From Bifiguratus adelaidae (lineage: Eukaryota; Mucoromycota; Endogonomycetes; Endogonales), in assembly GCA_002261195.1 (NCBI GenBank), contig MVBO01000009.1:240380-299455 (forward strand): DNA of 59,076 nucleotides, in the 5' to 3' direction. The stretch's first letter is position 1, and every line of letters begins with the position of its first letter. The translations under genes and the position numbers were made by a program. The notes beneath the pieces were generated by a model. That model searched no databases, was not told the DNA's origin, and saw nothing but the letters and a program-made list of their open reading frames with translations. Below are positions 55,310-59,076 of this stretch, piece after piece.

Positions 55310-57066
55310 ATGTCGTACGATGATGCTCGGTATGATGTCTACGACTTGAGCGTCAGAGGTCTATCATCCATGGGTAATTATGATACACCTGGATTGTCCG
55401 GCATGTCAAGTCTACGGAATAAGCGAACCGAGAATTATGATATGGATGGCCTCAAGGATGATTTCGGATTCGATTTGGATGCAAAGCGCAAGGCTGCTTT
55501 GGAGAATGTAAGAGAAGGTCGCACGCGATGATTTGACACTTTTGACTGACTGACGTTTAGATCGATAATGCACGATTCGGCTGGTTTCATATCCGAGCTT
55601 GTCTCGTGTCCGGTATGGGTTTCTTTACCGATCAATATGATATTTTCGCCATCAACCTCGTCTCTGTCATGCTCGGCTATATTTACTTTCAAGATAATAA
55701 CGGCAAGCTGCCCACATGGGTCGATAACTCGGTCAAAGTAGCTGCATCTGTCGGTACGGTTTTTGGTCAATTCATCTTCGGATATCTTGCCGATCGCTTT
55801 GGACGCAAGAAGATGTACGGTGTCGAGTTGATCATCATTATTGTCGGAACCATCGGACAAGCTCTCAGCGGCGATTCGCCCTATATGCCTGTTTGGGTTG
55901 GCATCACTGTCTGGCGTATCATTATGGGTGTAGGTATTGGTGGCGACTACCCCCTCTCTGCCGTCATCACATCCGAGTTCGCCGCCACATCGCATCGTGG
56001 AGCCATGATGGCGGCTGTATTTGCCATGCAAGGCTTCGGTATTCTTGCATCAGCGCTGGTTTCGTTGATCGTATTGGCCGGTTACAAGAACATCATCGAA
56101 TCTGGCAACTTCCGTGTTCTCGATCAAGCTTGGCGAATCATCATTGGTATCGGTGCTCTTCCTGCTCTTGGCGCTCTCTACTACCGTCTCACTATTCCCG
56201 AAACCCCAAGATACACCATGGACGTTGAGCGTAGAATTGAGAAGGGTATCCAAGATGCAAATGCCTATTTGCAACATGGTACGGCCGCTGGTGATTACTC
56301 TGAACAAGAAGCCTATTTCCGATACGATTTGCCGCGTGCTTCATGGAAGGACTTCAAGGCTTATTTCGGACAATGGAAGAATGCAAAGATTCTGTTGGGT
56401 ACCGCCTATTCTTGGTTTGCCTTGGATGTTGCCTGGTATGGCATCGGTCTCAACAACTCCGTCATTCTCCAAAACATTGGCTTTGCAGGTGGTAGTGATA
56501 CCTACCAAGTCATTTTCCGCACTATCGTCGGCAACATTATTCTGAATGCTCTTGGTCAGATTCCCGGCTACTGGATTACTGTCTTTACCGTCGAACGATT
56601 GGGTCGCAAAACCATTCAGCTCATGGGTTTCATCGTTCTCACCGTTCTCTTTGCCGTCCTTGGTTTCGCCTATCACCAGATCCTTGCCACTTCTGAGGTG
56701 CTCTTTATCGTTCTCTTCACCATCGCTCAACTCTTCTTCAACTTTGGCCCCAACGCTACCACATTTATTGTTCCCGGAGAAGTCTTTCCCACTCGGTACA
56801 GATCTACCGGTCACGGTATCTCGGCTGCCTCTGGCAAACTAGGTGCCGTCATTGCCCAAATTGGTTTCGGCATGCTCAAGGACATTGGAGGCCCATCAGG
56901 AAGTGGTGCCTTTGTGGATAAGCTCTTGTGCATCTTTGCCGCCTTCATGTTGTCGGGATGCTTCAGTACGCTGCTAATCCCCGAAACCAAGGGTAGATCT
57001 TTGGAGGAGAATAGTGGAGAGGACCAAGATCACTTTGTACGGGATGATATGATACGTGTGCGATAA
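55310..57066 (+). CDS. PHO84: High-affinity inorganic phosphate transporter, PHO84 type
   Basis: Two exons (55310-55507 and 55561-57066; intron of 53 nt, phase 0) give 567 residues. The first ~75 residues are a polar cytosolic tail (MSYDDARYDVYDLSVRG). Twelve transmembrane helices follow, starting HIRACLVSGMGFFTDQYDIF, which is the PHO84/Pht1 N-terminal signature with the substrate-binding Asp. MFS motif A is GYLADRFGRKKMYG. The phosphate:H+ symporter signature GVGIGGDYPLSAVITSEF is complete. LIPETKGRSLEE closes the core. It imports phosphate with protons at the plasma membrane. Genes of this type are usually induced by phosphate starvation; no PHO-box was looked for beyond reading the upstream 400 bp, where a CACGTG lies near 54955. 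Confidence 0.94.
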
Positions 57067-57096
57067 TTTCTGTCCCCCGTTGTGTATACATTTGTG

Positions 57097-58469
57097 TCAT
57101 AAACCATCTAGACACTGTAATGCTTTGACAAGATATTCCCGAGCTGTCTTCACATCCTCGAAATTTAAGGATGAAATAGCCCACTTGGCGTGCTTTTGAG
57201 CTTGCGCAACGATGGTCGGATCCACCTCTGCCTTGGCTGGACGATCAGTTGCGGATGAGAGTGCAGGATTCTGGGTGGAGGTGCCGTAGCTTGGCTGATA
57301 TGACTTGGGACTAGGCATCACGTTTCCAGGGTGGGGGTCACGGCGGGGAGCCTGAGGAAATCCGGGCGCGGATGGATTGCCTGGACTGTATTGATCGGAT
57401 GAAGGCACATGGGCTGGCAGTTGAGGAGGCAGAAAGGTGGGAACGGATGGCAAGTTGTCGTGCTGGGATATCGAAGGCTGATAAACTTGGTTGCTGGAAG
57501 AGTGTTGCTCGAGAGAAGGTGCATGCCCAGCAGCGTCTTGCGTAGGGAAATCGGAGGGCGCGATGGGAAAAGCGGGCCACTGTTCGCCCTTTGATCCTGA
57601 TGCGGCTGTTGGAACGGAAGGGAAGTCGGGGAATATATTTTGTACGGGTTGCGAAATCTCAGGCACGCTTGGCGGCGGTGCCATGGGCTCATCACCAAAG
57701 GTCTGTGGAGGAACGGCTGCCGCGTCAGCATCTGGGCCTGACATGACTTGATCTCCTTGGGCTTCCTCGGGTGGTCCAGCTTCCGGTTTGCGACCTTCTT
57801 TGATGGCCTTCATGATCTCTGCGGCCTTCCATTTAGAATATTTAATCTTGTCTTCAATCTAGGGTGACCCCCGTGAATATACTACATTCAGATGCAATGT
57901 TCGCCAAACATACCTCTGGCTCTACATCGCCAAATATCCGAAGAAGTTCCAAGAATGTGGATGCGGCCAGAAAGGTCTTGGCGGTTTTCCTACACAGCGG
58001 ATGTATTAGTCCGATGTCAGGCGACATCCATTTTTTGCACCTACTTGGTCGCTTGCCCTGCTCTATCTTCGTTATCGGCATTCAAAAAGATCTTGAGCGC
58101 AAAGTTCTCGATATGCGCAGCAGCCACTACGTCATTGGTCATGGTTTCGTTATCCCTGAGCCCTTCCTTTTGCTACCAAGCCAAGTCATGAGTAAGGTTT
58201 TCCATCCCACGGCGTCAGTGAGTCCCCTACCTCTTCCAAAGAGTCCATGAGTGCACCAAGGTAAGCGTTCGTACTAGGATTCTTTGGTCCTTTGGTGATA
58301 CCTTGCTGTACTGCATAGTATGTACCTAAAGAAACACGTTAACCGCTCTTCGCGTCGAATGTCACAGTAACGTACAGTAATACGACATGACGGGATCTCT
58401 TGACTTTAGCTCCTGAGCACGCATCAAGAACGGCCCCATATACTTGAGTTCTGTCGGCAGGCCCTCCAT
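57097..58469 (-). CDS. VTA1: Vta1/LIP5, activator of the ESCRT ATPase Vps4
   Basis: A multi-exon gene from ATG 58469 (MEGLPTELKYMGPFLMRAQE). The N-terminal MIT-like helices read ELKSRDPVMSYYC, an intron, then YYAVQQGITKGPKN, and NPSTNAYLGALMDSLEE. A later exon has KKTAKTFLAASTFLELLRIF, then GDVEPE. The centre (57800-57330) is a long Pro/Ser/Gln linker. The C-terminal VSL dimer domain reads AQKHAKWAISSLNFEDVKTA then YLVKALQCL. This is the Vta1 architecture; the protein dimerises at endosomes and stimulates Vps4. It is convergent with the phosphate transporter; stops are about 30 bp apart. An upstream ATG at 58544 is less like family starts. Confidence 0.9.
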
Positions 58470-58574
58470 GCTGTCCAAGGAGTGGTTAGAGGGAGAAGAA
58501 GGAAGGATCGCGCGAGCCCTTCGACCCATTACAGCGCTAATCAACCCTAACCCTTTATTTAGCAGCTTAGCAGC

Positions 58575-59076
58575 TTAGTCGCTCTTGACGGCGAGACTTT
58601 TGGCGTATCGAAGACCACAAGCATTACACAGCTCTTTGGGACCACCGGGTCCACGTCGCCATTCTGATGAGTCACGTCGTTTGCACCGCTTACATATCCG
58701 CCCTAGTGATGCATCGGAGCTAGCACTTCCAGACTGCGTACTCTCTAATTCGGTTCCGAACATTTTGCTTTGCAAGCTTTCCACTTCCTCTCTGAGTTTC
58801 TTGTTTGTGAGTCGCATTTGATGAAGTTCGTATTGCCAGGACGTCGATCGAATGGTTTCCAGTTCTGCGAATAGGTTGTGATCTGCAGAAGCTGGTGGAC
58901 CTAGCGAGCCAACGCGGGGTCTTGGTGAGTTGTCGTCAGTGGAGGATGAGGGTGGCAGGATGGGGGAGACACGTGATCGTTCTGGTGATTTTGAGGATTT
59001 TGGACTTGTTGGCAAATTTGGATCATCCAGGCGGGTTTGAACAATGACGAAGCTAGGTCGTCCAACGCCGTGGCTT
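58575..59076 (-). CDS. GATA zinc-finger factor, WC-2-like, 5' part outside window
   Basis: Only the C-terminal ~165 residues lie in the window; the frame is open to the edge. The segment [15 protein letters not shown] at the edge could be the end of a PAS domain. A Ser/Pro-rich linker and a short coiled coil ([20 protein letters not shown]) follow, then the GATA finger [19 protein letters not shown] with [13 protein letters not shown], ending at VKSD. CxxC-x18-CxxC spacing and the (S/P)[19 protein letters not shown] wording are those of White Collar 2-type factors, partners of blue-light receptor WC-1. Assignment to WC-2 rather than another GATA factor is inference, since the PAS domain is cut off. 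Confidence 0.8.
   Translation of the reverse strand, partial: SHGVGRPSFVIVQTRLDDPNLPTSPKSSKSPERSRVSPILPPSSSTDDNSPRPRVGSLGPPASADHNLFAELETIRSTSWQYELHQMRLTNKKLREEVESLQSKMFGTELESTQSGSASSDASLGRICKRCKRRDSSEWRRGPGGPKELCNACGLRYAKSLAVKSD

Overview
The window comes from the nuclear genome of a fungus. Genes are interrupted by short GT-AG introns, mostly 45-80 nt, and code for fungal or eukaryotic housekeeping proteins: RPB8, APC2, VAC14, COQ3, VTA1, GDP-mannose pyrophosphorylase, an RBM25-type splicing factor and a PHO84-type phosphate transporter. TATA and CCAAT boxes are frequent. The lineage cannot be fixed from the sequence alone. F-box-like ankyrin proteins, an EXORDIUM-like protein and a WC-2-like GATA factor would suit an early-diverging or basidiomycete-grade filamentous fungus. 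No virus, transposon with ends, CRISPR array, rRNA or convincing tRNA was seen.

Layout. 0.3-5.3 kb: a small conserved protein, an RBM25-like splicing factor and a Ser/Thr kinase, all on the minus strand. 6.7-11.6 kb: an ABCC transporter with reading-frame defects at both ends. 13.1-23.0 kb: a minus-strand series of PH-LRR protein, RasGEF and VAC14. 24.5-30.7 kb: RPB8, a GRHPR-type reductase, an EXORDIUM-like secreted protein, GDP-mannose pyrophosphorylase and COQ3. 30.8-34.9 kb: APC2 and a LURP-one/tubby-like protein. 35-37 kb: about 2 kb without a recognisable gene. 37.1-43 kb: an MFS exporter, a secreted DUF5703 glycosidase-like gene with a frameshift, and an amidohydrolase. 43.5-48.8 kb: two ankyrin paralogues facing each other around a TPR-metallo-beta-lactamase fusion and a GH43 glycosidase. 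55.3-59.1 kb: PHO84-like transporter, VTA1 and the 3' end of a GATA factor.

The most unusual part is 49.4-54.9 kb. It holds five paralogous genes for 60-67 residue proteins of no family I recognise. They share a fixed N-terminal block (MVQIxR, then a PGK turn), a variable Ser-rich middle and a fixed C-terminus (MHNLL in four copies). Silent changes dominate between copies in the last 20 codons, which supports real coding. All five have the same promoter architecture: CCAAT-type box, a conserved element of about 35 bp, then a TATA box. Four of the five share a leader motif. Copies 2/3 and 4/5 are divergent pairs, and their intergenic regions are colinear duplicates that include a CRE-like TGACGTA. 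A broken short-chain dehydrogenase and an orphan first exon of a related dehydrogenase lie between the pairs.

Caution on quality: three frame breaks in otherwise intact genes (two in the ABC transporter, one in the DUF5703 gene) each look like loss of one base in a short A or T run. They may be assembly errors or recent pseudogenisation. The dehydrogenase carries too many lesions for that explanation.
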